The position numbers and the translations under genes are program-made. Positions 1 through 9,762 of a stretch of DNA of 64,000 nucleotides are shown here, piece by piece. The stretch's first letter is position 1; every line of letters starts with the position of its first letter. The notes under the pieces are model-generated. The model was given only the letters and a program-made list of their open reading frames with translations. It did not search any database and had not been told where the DNA came from. Origin of the DNA: Nocardioides carbamazepini (lineage in GTDB: Bacteria; Actinomycetota; Actinomycetes; Propionibacteriales; Nocardioidaceae); NCBI RefSeq assembly GCF_024614185.1, contig NZ_JAHTLF010000002.1, forward strand, positions 1 through 64,000, written 5' to 3'.

Positions 1-192
<192 letters not shown>

Positions 193-212
193 CAACGCTG
201 GGGAGCGGTCCC

Positions 213-1220
213 GTGAGCCGCACACCGACCCCGGGGGCCCGCGACCAGGTCGCCCGCCTGCTCACTCTCGTGCCGTTCCTGCACCACCGCGACGGCGTCC
301 GGCTGGAGGAGGCGGCCCAGCTCCTCGGTACGACGCCGAAGCAGGTCGTCCAGGACCTCCGGGTGCTCTTCATGTGCGGCCTGCCGGGCGGGCTGCCGGA
401 CGACCTGATCGACGTCGATCTCGATGCGATCGTCACCGAGGCGGGGAGCCCGGTCACGGAGGGCGTGATCCGGATCGAGAACGCCGACTATCTCGCCCGG
501 CCACTGCGACTGAGCGCGACGGAGGCCTCGGCGATGATCGTCGCGCTCCGGATGCTGCGCGACACGGAATCGGCCGGTGCCACCCCCGAGCTCGTCGACC
601 GGGTGCTCGCCAAGCTCGAGGCGGCCGCCGGTGCCCCGCGCGTCGAGATCACCCCGTCGCCGCGGGATGCCCAACAGGTCGTGGTCGCCCAGCTGACAGC
701 TCTGGTCGACGAGGCGGTCGCCTCCGGGCGCCAGCTGCGGCTGCTCTATTTCGTGCCGTCGCGCGACGAGGAGTCCGAGCGGGTCGTCGACCCCTACGGC
801 GTGGTGACGCACGGGGTCTTCTCCTACCTCGACGCGCACTGTCACCGGGCGGGCGGCGACCGGCTGTTCCGGTTGGACCGGATCACCAAGGCCGAGCTCC
901 TCCCCACCGCCCCGACGACGCCGGTGCGGCCGCCGCGGGACCTCAGCGACGGCCTGTTCACCGACGACGCGGCTCCCGACGCCACGATCGTCACTCTGCG
1001 CCTCGACCCTCCCGCGCGCTGGGCGACCGACTACTACCCGGTGCGCGACGTGCGCGCCCGGGACGACGGCTCGGCGGAGGTCGACCTCGTCGTGGTCGAC
1101 CGTCGGTGGCTGACCCGGCTGCTGCTGCGCCTCGCGCCGCACGCCACGGTGGTCCGGCCCGCGGAGCTGACCGAAACGTTCACCGCCCGCGCACAGGAGA
1201 CACTCAGCCTCTACCGGTGA
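213..1220 (+). CDS. pafC: PafC-like WYL-domain transcriptional regulator
   Basis: A 335-residue regulator with an N-terminal winged-helix region (about residues 10-75) and a WYL domain (about 170-235) ending in the family's FRLDRI motif. PafB and PafC jointly activate DNA-damage genes in mycobacteria; the WYL domain binds single-stranded DNA. The GTG start has GGGAG upstream and forms a GTGA overlap with a frame stopping at 216, probably the end of a lost pafB. The position just before tatA-tatC is the usual actinobacterial arrangement and supports PafC over a generic WYL protein. No residue deviation is obvious. Confidence 0.85.
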   Translation: MSRTPTPGARDQVARLLTLVPFLHHRDGVRLEEAAQLLGTTPKQVVQDLRVLFMCGLPGGLPDDLIDVDLDAIVTEAGSPVTEGVIRIENADYLARPLRLSATEASAMIVALRMLRDTESAGATPELVDRVLAKLEAAAGAPRVEITPSPRDAQQVVVAQLTALVDEAVASGRQLRLLYFVPSRDEESERVVDPYGVVTHGVFSYLDAHCHRAGGDRLFRLDRITKAELLPTAPTTPVRPPRDLSDGLFTDDAAPDATIVTLRLDPPARWATDYYPVRDVRARDDGSAEVDLVVVDRRWLTRLLLRLAPHATVVRPAELTETFTARAQETLSLYR

Positions 1221-1278
1221 CGGGGGCGTAGCATGGACCCTGTCCGCCGAACCTGACGATCGAGAGTTGGTCCCGTCG

Positions 1279-1557
1279 ATGATTCCCCTGATCGGAATGC
1301 CCCAGGGAGCCGAGTGGCTCATCATCCTGGCCATCGTGATCCTGGTCTTCGGGGCAGCCAAGCTCCCCGACCTCGCTCGTGGCACGGGTCAGGCGCTGCG
1401 GATCTTCAAGGCGGAGACCAAGGGGCTGCGCGACGACGACAAGAAGTCCTCCTCGACGCCGAAGTCGACGGGGGAGCTCCCCCCTGCCGACGGCTCCCAC
1501 CTCGATGACGTGGCCGAGGGCGAGATCGTCGACGAGCGCCGCGAGAACAACGCCTGA
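1279..1557 (+). CDS. tatA: Twin-arginine translocase subunit TatA
   Basis: Small single-pass Tat component: a hydrophobic helix at about residues 11-29, the FGAAKLPDLARGTGQ hinge and amphipathic helix, then an acidic hydrophilic tail. It oligomerises to let folded proteins cross the membrane after TatC binds the signal peptide. The ATG at 1279 is preferred because GAGAG lies about 12 nt upstream; an in-frame TTG at 1267 would add four residues. A TAGCAT hexamer at 1229-1234 could be its -10. tatC follows 3 nt after the stop, so the two are one transcript. Confidence 0.92.
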   Translation: MIPLIGMPQGAEWLIILAIVILVFGAAKLPDLARGTGQALRIFKAETKGLRDDDKKSSSTPKSTGELPPADGSHLDDVAEGEIVDERRENNA

Positions 1558-1560
1558 CCC

Positions 1561-2397
1561 TTGGCGTTCACGGGTCTCTTCAAGCTCTTCATCGGAAAGC
1601 CCGTCCACGCCGTCGGTGACGACGGCCGGATGGCCCTGTCCGACCACCTTCGGGAGTTGCGCGCGCGCATCCTCAAGGCGGGCTTCGCGGTCGTGCTGGC
1701 GTTCGCGATCTCGCTGTTCTTCTTCGACCAGCTGTTCCAGCTCGTGCTCGAGCCCTACCTCGACGCCCAGGCCACGCTGCCGGAGGGGTCGAGCGAGGCG
1801 ACCACCTCCGGGCCCGCCGGTGGCTTCCTCCTCTACCTCAAGCTGTGCGGCCTGGCGGCCCTGGTGGGCTCCAGCCCGGTCTGGCTCTACCAGATCTGGG
1901 CGTTCATCCTCCCGGGCCTGCACGCGAGCGAGAAGCACTGGACCGGGATCTTCGCGGTCATCGCCGGACCGCTCTTCGTGGTCGGCATCGTCCTGGGATA
2001 CGTGACCCTGCCCAAGGGCCTGGAGATCCTGATCGGGCTCAACCCCGACGAGCTGACCAACCTGGTGGAGTTCAACGACTACCTCACCTTCTTCAGCCGC
2101 ACCCTGCTCGGCTTCGGCATCGCGTTCGAGATCCCGGTCTTCGTGGTGCTGCTCAACATGGCGGGCGTGCTCAGGGGCAAGACGCTGGGCGCCCACCGGC
2201 CCTGGATGATCGTCGGGACCTTCATCTTCGCCGCGATCATCACGCCCTCGGGCGACCCGTTCACGATGAGCTTCATGGCCGTCCCGATGGTGGTGCTGTT
2301 CTTGATCTCCGAGGTGATCGCGCGCTTCAACGACCGGCGGCGCGACCGGAAGGCGATCAACGCCGGCCTGTCACCCGACGAGGCAAGCCCGATCTGA
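1561..2397 (+). CDS. tatC: Twin-arginine translocase subunit TatC
   Basis: Polytopic receptor of the Tat system, 278 residues, with the conserved cytoplasmic DHLRELRARI motif at about 26-35 and six predicted membrane segments. It recognises the twin-arginine signal peptide. The first possible start is TTG at 1561, 3 nt after tatA; ATG at 1630 (MALSDHL) is a credible alternative that keeps all conserved parts. The stop overlaps the next gene's ATG (ATGA, 2395-2399 region), implying coupled translation with the lipid kinase, as in other actinomycetes. Confidence 0.93.
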   Translation: MAFTGLFKLFIGKPVHAVGDDGRMALSDHLRELRARILKAGFAVVLAFAISLFFFDQLFQLVLEPYLDAQATLPEGSSEATTSGPAGGFLLYLKLCGLAALVGSSPVWLYQIWAFILPGLHASEKHWTGIFAVIAGPLFVVGIVLGYVTLPKGLEILIGLNPDELTNLVEFNDYLTFFSRTLLGFGIAFEIPVFVVLLNMAGVLRGKTLGAHRPWMIVGTFIFAAIITPSGDPFTMSFMAVPMVVLFLISEVIARFNDRRRDRKAINAGLSPDEASPI

Positions 2398-3266
2398 TGC
2401 CCCGCGCGATCGTCCTCACCAACCCCACCTCGGGGAAGGGGCGCGGTGCCCGGATGCGTGACGAGGCGCTGCCCCGCTTCCACGGTGCCGGGTGGCGGAC
2501 GACCGCCCTGACGGGTCGCGACGCCGGCGAGACGCTCGACCTGGCTCGGCTGGCGGTCGCCGAGGAGCCCGACGTGCTGGTCCTGTGCGGCGGCGACGGC
2601 ATGGTCAACATCGGCCTGCAGGCGGCCGCCGGCACCGACGTGCCCGTCGGGATCCTGCCCGCTGGCACCGGCAACGACTTCGCCCGCTACTTCGACCTGC
2701 CGCTGGGTCACGGAGCCGCGGCCGCGACCCGGATCCTGCAGGCCTCACCCCGCAGGATCGACCTGGCCCGGATCGGTGACCGCTACTTCGGCGGTGTCCT
2801 CGCCGCCGGCTTCGACGCGATCGTCAACGAGCGGGCCAACCGGATGCGCTGGCCCCGGGGCCAGATGCGCTACAACCTGGCCACGCTCGCCGAGCTGCGC
2901 GTCTTCGAGCCGTTGCCGTACGTCCTGGAGCTCGACGGCGTCGAACGGCGCCTGGACGCGATGCTGGTCGCGGTCGGCAACGGGCCCTCCTTCGGCGGCG
3001 GGCTGCGGATCACCCACGGCGCGCAGCTCGACGACGGCCTCCTCGACGTCGTCCTCATCAAGCCGCTGAGCAGGGTGGAGCTCGTCCGGACCTTCCCCAA
3101 GCTCTTCGACGGGAGACACGTGAGCCATCCGCAGTACGAGCGCCACCGCGTCCAGCGGGTGACGGTGGCGAGCCCCGGCATCGTCGGGTACGCCGACGGC
3201 GAGCGGTTCGGTCCGCTGCCGCTGACCGTCGAGGTGGTCCCGGGCGCCGTGCGGGTGATGGCATGA
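2397..3266 (+). CDS. Diacylglycerol kinase family lipid kinase
   Basis: A 289-residue protein of the DAGK catalytic family, which phosphorylates diacylglycerol or related lipids with ATP. The nucleotide-binding GGDG motif is at residues 65-68 and the LPAGTGNDFAR motif at 87-97; the N-terminal NPTSGKG loop is also typical. Length fits bacterial DgkB/YegS-type enzymes. The start overlaps the tatC stop by one base and its stop overlaps the helY start (ATGA at 3263-3266). The lipid substrate cannot be told from sequence; sphingosine-type or polyprenol substrates remain possible. Confidence 0.85.
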   Translation: MPRAIVLTNPTSGKGRGARMRDEALPRFHGAGWRTTALTGRDAGETLDLARLAVAEEPDVLVLCGGDGMVNIGLQAAAGTDVPVGILPAGTGNDFARYFDLPLGHGAAAATRILQASPRRIDLARIGDRYFGGVLAAGFDAIVNERANRMRWPRGQMRYNLATLAELRVFEPLPYVLELDGVERRLDAMLVAVGNGPSFGGGLRITHGAQLDDGLLDVVLIKPLSRVELVRTFPKLFDGRHVSHPQYERHRVQRVTVASPGIVGYADGERFGPLPLTVEVVPGAVRVMA

Positions 3267-6052
3267 GCACCGGCGGGGACGGCGCGGAGCAGCAGAGTCC
3301 CGCGGAGCGCTACGCGTCGTACCGCAAGGACAGGGAGCATCCGGTCTTCCGTGACTTCGCGGCGGGCTTCTCCTTCGAGCTCGACGGGTTCCAGGTCGAG
3401 GGCTGCAAGGCGGTCGAGGACGGCCACGGCGTGCTCGTCGCGGCGCCGACGGGCGCCGGCAAGACGGTGGTCGGAGAGTTCGCGGTCCACCTCGCGCTGG
3501 AGACCGGCCGCAAGTGCTTCTACACGACGCCGATCAAGGCGCTGTCGAACCAGAAGTACCATGACCTCGTCGAGCGGTACGGCGCCGACCGGGTCGGGTT
3601 GCTGACCGGCGACACGACCATCAACGGCGAGGCACCGGTCGTCGTGATGACGACCGAGGTGCTGCGCAACATGCTCTACGCGCGCTCGCGGACACTCGTC
3701 GGTCTCGGGTTCGTGGTGATGGACGAGGTGCACTACCTCGCCGACCGCGCCCGCGGCGCGGTGTGGGAGGAGGTCATCATCCACCTGCCGGAGTCGGTGT
3801 CGGTGATCTCGCTGTCGGCGACCGTCTCCAACGCCGAGGAGTTCGGCGAGTGGCTCGAGACGGTGCGCGGGGCGACCCGCACGATCGTCGCCGAGCGGCG
3901 ACCGGTGCCGCTGTTCCAGCACGTGATGGCGGGCCGCCGGCTGCTCGACCTGTTCGCCTCCTCCGACGTCGACGCGGCCGCCGGCTTCGTCCGCGAGGGG
4001 GCGCCGGTCAACGACGAGCTGATGAAGCTGGCCCGTGACGACTGGGCCTCCACCCGGCTCAAGGGTCACCGCACCGCCAAGGGCACCCGTCCCGGTGGTC
4101 CGGGCAGCCGCAACGTCGGCACCGGCCGCCGGATCTGGATCCCGGGACGTCTCGACGTGGTCGAGCGGCTGCAGCGCGACCACCTGCTGCCCGCCATCGA
4201 CTTCATCTTCAGCCGCGCCGGCTGCGACGCCGCCGTCCAGCAGTGCCTCGACGCGAACCTGCGGCTGACCACCCCCGACGAGCGCGACGAGGTCATCGCG
4301 TACGTCGAGCGGGCCCTCGGGGGCCTGCCGCCGGCCGACCTCCACGTGCTCCGCTACCACGACTTCCTCGACGCCGCCTCCCGTGGCGTCGCCGCCCACC
4401 ACGCCGGCATGCTGCCGGCGTTCAAGGAGTGCGTCGAGAAGCTCTACCTGCGCGGCCTGATCAAGATCGTCTTCGCGACCGAGACCCTCGCCCTCGGCAT
4501 CAACATGCCCGCCCGCACGGTGGTGCTGGAGAAGCTGAGCAAGTGGAACGGCGAGACCCACGCCGACATCACCCCGGGGGAGTACACCCAGCTCACCGGT
4601 CGCGCCGGGCGCCGCGGCCTCGACATCGAGGGCCACGCCGTCGTGCTCTGGCAGCCGGGGATGAACCCTCGCGAGCTCGCCGGTCTCGCCTCCACGCGCA
4701 CCTACCCGCTGCGGAGCAGCTTCCGGCCGTCGTACAACATGGCGGTCAACCTGGTGCACTCCTACGGCCGCCACCAGGCCCGTGAGCTGCTCGAGCAGTC
4801 CTTCGCGCAGTTCCAGGCCGACCGGGCGGTCGTCGGGCTCGCCCGGCAGCAGCGCAAGGCCGAGGACGCGCTCGAGGGCTACGCCGAGGCCGCCCGGTGC
4901 CACCTCGGCGACTTCATGGAGTACGCCGCGCTGCGCCGCCAGGTCACGGAGCTGGAGAAGGAGTCCAGCAAGTCCCGCCGGCAGGACCGTCGCGACGAGG
5001 CCCTGGCCTCGCTGGAACGGCTCGTGCCGGGCGACGTGATCGTCGTCCCCGTCGGGAAGTTCGCGGGGCCGGCGGTGATCCTCGACCCCGGCCTCTCCGA
5101 GCACGGCCACCGGCCGCTGGTGATCACCGCGGAGCGTCAGGGGCGCCGCCTGGCGATGATGGACTTCCCGACCCCGGTCGAGCCGGTCGCCCGTATCCGG
5201 CTCCCCAAGCGGGTCGACGCCCGCAATCCGCACCAGCGCAAGGACATCGCCCAGCAGGTCCGCGAGGCGGTGCGCGCGCTGCCGCTCTCGGTCAGCCGGC
5301 CGAAGGCGGAGCGGGGCCCGGTCGACGAGGCCACGGCGAGCGAGATCCAGGCGCTACGGGCCCAGATCCGCGAGCACCCCTGTCACGGCTGCGTCGAGCG
5401 CGAGGACCACGCCCGGTGGGCCGAGCGCCACGCCAGGCTGCAGAAGGACACCGACGTCCTCGCCCAGCGCATCGAGCGGCGCACCAACACCGTCGCCCGG
5501 ACCTTCGACCGGGTCTGCGAGGTGCTGGAGGCGCTCGACTACCTCCACGGCGACGAGGTGACCGAGCGCGGCCGCGGCCTGATGCGGATCTACTCCGAGC
5601 TCGACCTGGTCGCCGCCGAGTCACTGCGCCTGGGCCTGTGGGACGACCTGTCGCCGTCCCAGCTCGGTGCCGTGCTGTCCGCGCTCGTCTACGAGGCCCG
5701 TCGTCCCGAGGACGGCCCGCCGAGCGTCCCCGGCGGCGCCATCGCCACCACGATCGAGGCGATGACCCGGCTGTGGGGGGACCTGGAGCGCCTCGAGCGC
5801 GAACACCGGCTCGACTTCCTCCGCCGGCCCGACGCCGGGTTCGCGTGGACCGCCTGGCGCTGGGCGGAGGGCCAGGAGCTCGACGAGGTGATCACCCGCA
5901 ACGACCAGACGGCGGGCGACTTCGTGCGCCAGATGAAGCAGCTGATCGACTTCGCCGGTCAGATCGCGGACGCTGCCGCCGGCACCCCGGTCCGCGACAA
6001 CGCCCGGCAGCTGGTCAAGCTGCTCCGGCGCGGGATCGTGGCCGCCGGCTGA
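3263..6052 (+). CDS. helY: HelY-like DEVH-box superfamily 2 RNA helicase
   Basis: A 929-residue Ski2/Mtr4-like helicase. Walker A is APTGAGKT at residues 61-68, the Walker B box is DEVH at 154-157 and motif III is SAT at 185-187; the QLTGRAGRRG motif VI and the long C-terminal winged-helix/ratchet region are present. The family unwinds RNA using ATP and is linked to RNA turnover. Length is close to M. tuberculosis HelY, which also lies beside tatC. It is translationally coupled to the lipid kinase and ends convergent with the MarR gene, 24 nt away. Confidence 0.88.
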   Translation: MSTGGDGAEQQSPAERYASYRKDREHPVFRDFAAGFSFELDGFQVEGCKAVEDGHGVLVAAPTGAGKTVVGEFAVHLALETGRKCFYTTPIKALSNQKYHDLVERYGADRVGLLTGDTTINGEAPVVVMTTEVLRNMLYARSRTLVGLGFVVMDEVHYLADRARGAVWEEVIIHLPESVSVISLSATVSNAEEFGEWLETVRGATRTIVAERRPVPLFQHVMAGRRLLDLFASSDVDAAAGFVREGAPVNDELMKLARDDWASTRLKGHRTAKGTRPGGPGSRNVGTGRRIWIPGRLDVVERLQRDHLLPAIDFIFSRAGCDAAVQQCLDANLRLTTPDERDEVIAYVERALGGLPPADLHVLRYHDFLDAASRGVAAHHAGMLPAFKECVEKLYLRGLIKIVFATETLALGINMPARTVVLEKLSKWNGETHADITPGEYTQLTGRAGRRGLDIEGHAVVLWQPGMNPRELAGLASTRTYPLRSSFRPSYNMAVNLVHSYGRHQARELLEQSFAQFQADRAVVGLARQQRKAEDALEGYAEAARCHLGDFMEYAALRRQVTELEKESSKSRRQDRRDEALASLERLVPGDVIVVPVGKFAGPAVILDPGLSEHGHRPLVITAERQGRRLAMMDFPTPVEPVARIRLPKRVDARNPHQRKDIAQQVREAVRALPLSVSRPKAERGPVDEATASEIQALRAQIREHPCHGCVEREDHARWAERHARLQKDTDVLAQRIERRTNTVARTFDRVCEVLEALDYLHGDEVTERGRGLMRIYSELDLVAAESLRLGLWDDLSPSQLGAVLSALVYEARRPEDGPPSVPGGAIATTIEAMTRLWGDLERLEREHRLDFLRRPDAGFAWTAWRWAEGQELDEVITRNDQTAGDFVRQMKQLIDFAGQIADAAAGTPVRDNARQLVKLLRRGIVAAG

Positions 6053-6076
6053 TCCGGTCCGCCGGCGGTCAGTCGA

Positions 6077-6451
6077 TCAGGACGTGGCCAGGGGCAGCGT
6101 GTCACCGAGCTGCCGGCGGGCGGCCTGCTCGGCCCGACGCAACCTGCCTACGTACGCCAGGCCGTGGGGGGACAGGGCGACGACAGCCCGGCGCCGGTCG
6201 TCCGGATCGACCCGGCGCACGAGCAGGCCGCGCTCGACGAGCCGGTCCACGTGCCGGGTGAGACTGGTGGCGGCGACGACCGCCGCCGCCGCCACCTCGC
6301 TCATGCCCAGCCCGGGCCGGTCATCGACGACCGCGAGGATCCGCCAGTGCTCCATGGTCAGGCTGTGCTCGTCGAGGATCGGTCGGAGCTCGCGGTGCAG
6401 CGCCGCCTCGACCCGGCGTACCTGGATGGCCAGGCTCGACGTGCGCGTCAT
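6077..6451 (-). CDS. MarR family transcriptional regulator
   Basis: A 124-residue winged-helix protein. The recognition region (AAAVVAATSLTRHVDRLVERGLL) and the wing DPDDRRRAVVALS (about residues 50-95) are typical of MarR dimers, which usually repress a neighbouring gene until a small ligand binds. AGGAGG lies 5 nt upstream of the ATG. It is divergent from the binding-protein gene at 6571 across a promoter with back-to-back -10 elements, so that gene, itself and possibly urea uptake are its likely targets. The ligand is unknown. Confidence 0.85.
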   Translation of the reverse strand: MTRTSSLAIQVRRVEAALHRELRPILDEHSLTMEHWRILAVVDDRPGLGMSEVAAAAVVAATSLTRHVDRLVERGLLVRRVDPDDRRRAVVALSPHGLAYVGRLRRAEQAARRQLGDTLPLATS

Positions 6452-6484
6452 GGCGACCTCCTGTGGGACGGCGACTCCGGCCCT

Positions 6485-6494
6485 ATCCTAGGTT
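6485..6494. promoter_or_regulatory. Back-to-back -10 elements of a divergent promoter
   Basis: The sequence ATCCTAGGTT contains TAGGTT on the + strand (6489-6494) and TAGGAT on the - strand (6485-6490), both matching TANNNT and sharing a CCTAGG core. Rightward output would serve the gene at 6571, leftward the MarR gene. Binding of one regulator here would control both. Confidence 0.45.
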
Positions 6495-6570
6495 CCGCAC
6501 CCCACGTCCCGGTTGATCCGTCGCCTGCAGCGTCGCCGGTCACGGCAACCGAAGGCCGCACGGAGGTCCC

Positions 6571-7647
6571 GTGCTCGTTCCGCACCCCGACGACACCGTG
6601 TCGATCGCCTTCGTCGTGCCGTTGCAAGGCCCGACCGGCATCTACGGTCCCTCCTGCCTGGCGTGTGGCGAGCTCGCTGCCGAGCAGCTGAACTCCGGCC
6701 GGGGCATCGCCGGACGCCAGGTCGAGCTGGTCGTCGTCGACGGCGGACGGGACCCGGAGACCGTCGCCGGTGAAGTGTGCGCACTCGTCGATGCCGGCCG
6801 CGTGCAGGCCGTCGCCGGGTGGCACATCTCCGCGGTCCGTCAGGCGATCACCCGCCGGGTCGGCGGCCGGGTGGTCTACGCCTTCGCCGCGATGCATGAA
6901 GGAGGTGACGAGACCCCGGGCGTCTTCATGATCGGAGAGCGGCCGGTCAACCAGCTGCTTCCGGCGGCGCGCTGGATGCGCGACGAACTGGGGATCGGGC
7001 GCTGGGCGGTCGTGGGCAACGACTACGTCTTCCCACGGGTCACCGGCAGCACCGCCCGGCTGGCCCTGGAGGACACCTCGTCGCAGATCGTCGGCGAGAC
7101 CTACGTGCCGCTCGGCACGAGCGACTTCACGACGGTGATCGCCGATCTCGAGCAGCAGCCCGTGGACGGGGTCATCATGTTGCTCATGGGCCAGGACGCG
7201 GTCCACTTCAATCGCCAGTTCGCCCGGTCGGGCCTGACCGCAGCGCTCCCACGGCTCAGCCCTGCGGTCGAGGAGAACACACTGCTCGCCGGCGGAGCGG
7301 CGGCCAACGAGGGCCTGTACGCCGCGGCGGCGTACTTCGACGGGCTGCGCACCGCCGAGAGCTCCGTCCTGGCACGCGACTACTACGCGCGCTGGGGACG
7401 CTGGGCGCCTGCGCTCAACGCCGTGGGGGAGTCCTGCTACGAGGCGATCTCCTTCCTCGCCCGGGTGGGCGAGGTCTGCGGCTCGCTCAGCGTGGATGCC
7501 GCCGCCACGCTGCCCAGCGGGCACTTCTACTCCAGCCCCCGCGGGCTGATGCGCCTCGACGGCAACCTGCTCGACCAGGACGTGTACGTCGCCGCCGCCG
7601 ACGGGATCACGTTCCGGGTCGAGCAGCAGATCGCGCGGGTCCATTGA
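6571..7647 (+). CDS. Cytoplasmic UrtA/AmiC-like amide- or urea-binding protein
   Basis: A 358-residue type I periplasmic-binding fold of the UrtA/FmdD/AmiC family. It resembles the UrtA encoded at 15649-16893, sharing for example the DYVFPR segment and EEYVPL/ETYVPL. Unlike UrtA it has no signal peptide or lipobox, so it should stay in the cytoplasm, as does AmiC, the amide sensor that controls the antiterminator AmiR. GTG at 6571 has GGAGG 5 nt upstream. No AmiR-like gene is adjacent; a divergent MarR gene is. It ends 6 nt from the convergent ureD. A sensor role is inference; a degenerate transporter component is the alternative. Confidence 0.7.
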   Translation: MLVPHPDDTVSIAFVVPLQGPTGIYGPSCLACGELAAEQLNSGRGIAGRQVELVVVDGGRDPETVAGEVCALVDAGRVQAVAGWHISAVRQAITRRVGGRVVYAFAAMHEGGDETPGVFMIGERPVNQLLPAARWMRDELGIGRWAVVGNDYVFPRVTGSTARLALEDTSSQIVGETYVPLGTSDFTTVIADLEQQPVDGVIMLLMGQDAVHFNRQFARSGLTAALPRLSPAVEENTLLAGGAAANEGLYAAAAYFDGLRTAESSVLARDYYARWGRWAPALNAVGESCYEAISFLARVGEVCGSLSVDAAATLPSGHFYSSPRGLMRLDGNLLDQDVYVAAADGITFRVEQQIARVH

Positions 7648-7653
7648 GCCTGC

Positions 7654-8406
7654 TCACCGGTCCGCGCCGCTGACCTGCTGCCACGCGGTCGCGAGCTCGG
7701 TGTCGTGGACGTGGTGTCCGAGGCGCCGCCACAGCACCGCGCCGGGCGTGTCGAGGTCGTAGCGATCGAGATCGTCGGTCGTCCCCGCGACGTCCAGCCC
7801 GAGCGAGAGCACGGTGGTGAGGACCCGGTGGCCGCCGAGGAGCAGCGCGGTCGTGTCGGCGGCGAGGGGCAGGTCCTCGACCAGCACCGGCCGACCTGTC
7901 GCGCCGAGCACGGTGCTGGTCTGGTGGATCGTGCCGGGCTGCTCGCCGTACCTGCCGAGGACGAGGGTCTCCCGCAAGGCAAGCCGAGAGCCGGCACCGC
8001 AGCGCACCCGGACGGCCCGGGTGACGTCGGCCCCACCGGCGACGACGAACGGCTGACCGGCCCAGCGCAGCGCGGCGTCCTGGCCGAGGTCGACCCGGAC
8101 GTCCCACCGGGCCCTGCCGCCGCGCATGTCGTAGGCGACGGTCCCGCCGGGCTCGATCAGGTCGACATCGATGCCGTCGCCGACCGTCACGTCGATCTCC
8201 ACGGCGTCGCCCGCCAGCAGCAGCGCGCCCTCGGGCACCAGCGCGATCCGGGCCCGGGTCGGTCCATGGTCGACCACGACTGCCCGGAGCGCGGACGAGG
8301 TCGCGCCGGATCGGGTCACCGCCGTCCGGACCTGGCAGCGACCGCCGGGCGGCCCGGCGCAGACCCGGATCCGGGTGCGGCCGAGCCGCTCAGTGGTGGT
8401 GAGCAT
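7654..8406 (-). CDS. ureD: Urease accessory protein UreD
   Basis: A 250-residue UreD/UreH-type chaperone that docks on apo-urease with UreF and UreG and channels nickel to the active site. The central [15 protein letters not shown] region and the later [11 protein letters not shown] segment fit the family. It is the last gene of the urt-ure unit; its start overlaps the 3' end of ureG by 17 nt. The order ureABC-F-G-D is usual in actinomycetes. Confidence 0.88.
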   Translation of the reverse strand: MLTTTERLGRTRIRVCAGPPGGRCQVRTAVTRSGATSSALRAVVVDHGPTRARIALVPEGALLLAGDAVEIDVTVGDGIDVDLIEPGGTVAYDMRGGRARWDVRVDLGQDAALRWAGQPFVVAGGADVTRAVRVRCGAGSRLALRETLVLGRYGEQPGTIHQTSTVLGATGRPVLVEDLPLAADTTALLLGGHRVLTTVLSLGLDVAGTTDDLDRYDLDTPGAVLWRRLGHHVHDTELATAWQQVSGADR

Positions 8407-9103
8407 GCTCGCCCGCGTGGAAGTGTGGCGCCATCGGCCCGGGGTCGACCGGCACCAGGTCGCCGTGCCCGTGCGCGGACCGCACGCTCAGCACCCAGTC
8501 GAGCAGCGCGTCGATGCTCTCCCGGTCGTGACGGGACAGGGCGACAACCGGCCGGCCCTCGCGCGCCGCGACGGCGTCGGCGCGCATCCGCGCGACGTCC
8601 ACGCCGACGTACGGCGCCAGGTCGGTCTTGTTCACCACGAGCAGGTCCGCGCGCTCGATCCCCGGCCCGCCCTTGCGGGCGACGTCGCCGCCGCCCGCGA
8701 CGTCGAGCACGAACACCTGGGCGTCGACCAGCGCGGGAGAGAAGGTCGCGGTCAGATTGTCACCACCGGACTCCAGGAGCACCACGTCGAGGTCGGGGTA
8801 GTCGTGCTCGAGCGCCTCGACCTCCATCAGGTTCGCGCTGATGTCGTCGCGGATCGCGGTGTGCGGACAGGCCCCGGTCTCCACCGCGCGGATCCGGTCC
8901 TCGGCCAGCACTCCGGCCGAGCGGAGGAAGCGGGCGTCCTCGTCGGTGTAGATGTCGTTGGTGACCACGGCCAGGCTCAGCCTGGTCGAGAGCTCGCGGC
9001 AGAGCAGGGCGATCAGCGAGCTCTTGCCGGTGCCGACCGGGCCGCAGACGCCGAGACGCAGTGGCCGGTGGACGTGGTCGTGGGGGTAGTGGTGCTCAGG
9101 CAC
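8390..9103 (-). CDS. ureG: Urease accessory GTPase UreG, His-rich at both ends
   Basis: A 237-residue SIMIBI GTPase that powers nickel insertion into urease. The P-loop GPVGTGKSS is at residues 21-29; ESGGDNL and NKTDLAP are also present. GTG at 9103 is chosen because AGGAGG lies about 8 nt upstream and because it overlaps the ureF stop by 8 nt. Both ends are histidine-rich: seven-residue-scale clusters in the first 12 residues (HHYPHDHVH) and at the C terminus ([11 protein letters not shown]). Such tails may bind or store nickel, which matters because no ureE is present. Confidence 0.9.
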   Translation of the reverse strand: MPEHHYPHDHVHRPLRLGVCGPVGTGKSSLIALLCRELSTRLSLAVVTNDIYTDEDARFLRSAGVLAEDRIRAVETGACPHTAIRDDISANLMEVEALEHDYPDLDVVLLESGGDNLTATFSPALVDAQVFVLDVAGGGDVARKGGPGIERADLLVVNKTDLAPYVGVDVARMRADAVAAREGRPVVALSRHDRESIDALLDWVLSVRSAHGHGDLVPVDPGPMAPHFHAGEHAHHH

Positions 9104-9755
9104 GGAACAGCCTCCTGGTGGTGCGGGCATGGGCCTGCGCCCACACCTCGATCTGGGGTGCGGCGACGGCGGGGATCTCGCTGGGGCTCTTGACGCCGGC
9201 GGTCGCGGCGACGACCTCCTCGACGCCGGGCAACGCGTCGACCACCCACCCGGTGACGACGGTCGGGTCGAGCGGCAGCAGCTTGAGGGAGGCCGCGCAG
9301 ACGGTCTGCACGTCGTCGTACGCGACGACCCGGGCAAGGGCCTCGGCGCCCAGGCCCAGCCCGGCGGCGACCGCGCCGAGGACGACGGCCCGGCCGGGCG
9401 AGGACAGCGGGTCCAGCGGCCGGACCACGTCGGGCCAGAGCCGCCCGCACAGCCTCCGAAGGGCGCGGGCCTGGGTTCGCGACGCGGTGCGGACCGCGGG
9501 CGTCACGGTGCGCGCCGCCCAGGCGGTCTCGACGGGGGCGAGCGGCTCGTCGTCCAGCACCGCGCGCCGCGCGGCCACGGCGGTGCCCGCCTCCACCCGG
9601 GTCACCCCCACCAGTCGCGCCTGCAGGTACGACGGCACGTCGGTCGCGCCCAGTCCGGCCATCACGGCCCCCTCGAGCGTCCCGGACTGAGTGTGCCCGG
9701 CGACCGGCAGGCGTGCGTCGGCCAGCAGCAGCGCGAGCAGGTCGGCGTCGGCCAC
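9096..9755 (-). CDS. ureF: Urease accessory protein UreF
   Basis: A 219-residue all-helical UreF, the partner that bridges UreD and UreG and gates GTP hydrolysis during nickel delivery. The N-terminal [16 protein letters not shown] segment corresponds to the family's 'GxFxxSxGLE' region, here somewhat divergent. GTG at 9755 follows the ureC stop by 7 nt; longer in-frame extensions lie inside ureC and are unlikely. Sequence conservation in this family is low, so assignment leans partly on operon position. Confidence 0.85.
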   Translation of the reverse strand: MADADLLALLLADARLPVAGHTQSGTLEGAVMAGLGATDVPSYLQARLVGVTRVEAGTAVAARRAVLDDEPLAPVETAWAARTVTPAVRTASRTQARALRRLCGRLWPDVVRPLDPLSSPGRAVVLGAVAAGLGLGAEALARVVAYDDVQTVCAASLKLLPLDPTVVTGWVVDALPGVEEVVAATAGVKSPSEIPAVAAPQIEVWAQAHARTTRRLFRA

Positions 9756-9762
9756 GGGGTTC

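Noticed and set aside
2870..5233. A 787-codon open frame on the - strand across the lipid kinase and helY genes
   Set aside because: Its translation is low-complexity Arg/Val/Gly/His sequence with no domain. It is the antisense shadow of well-supported genes, common at very high G+C.
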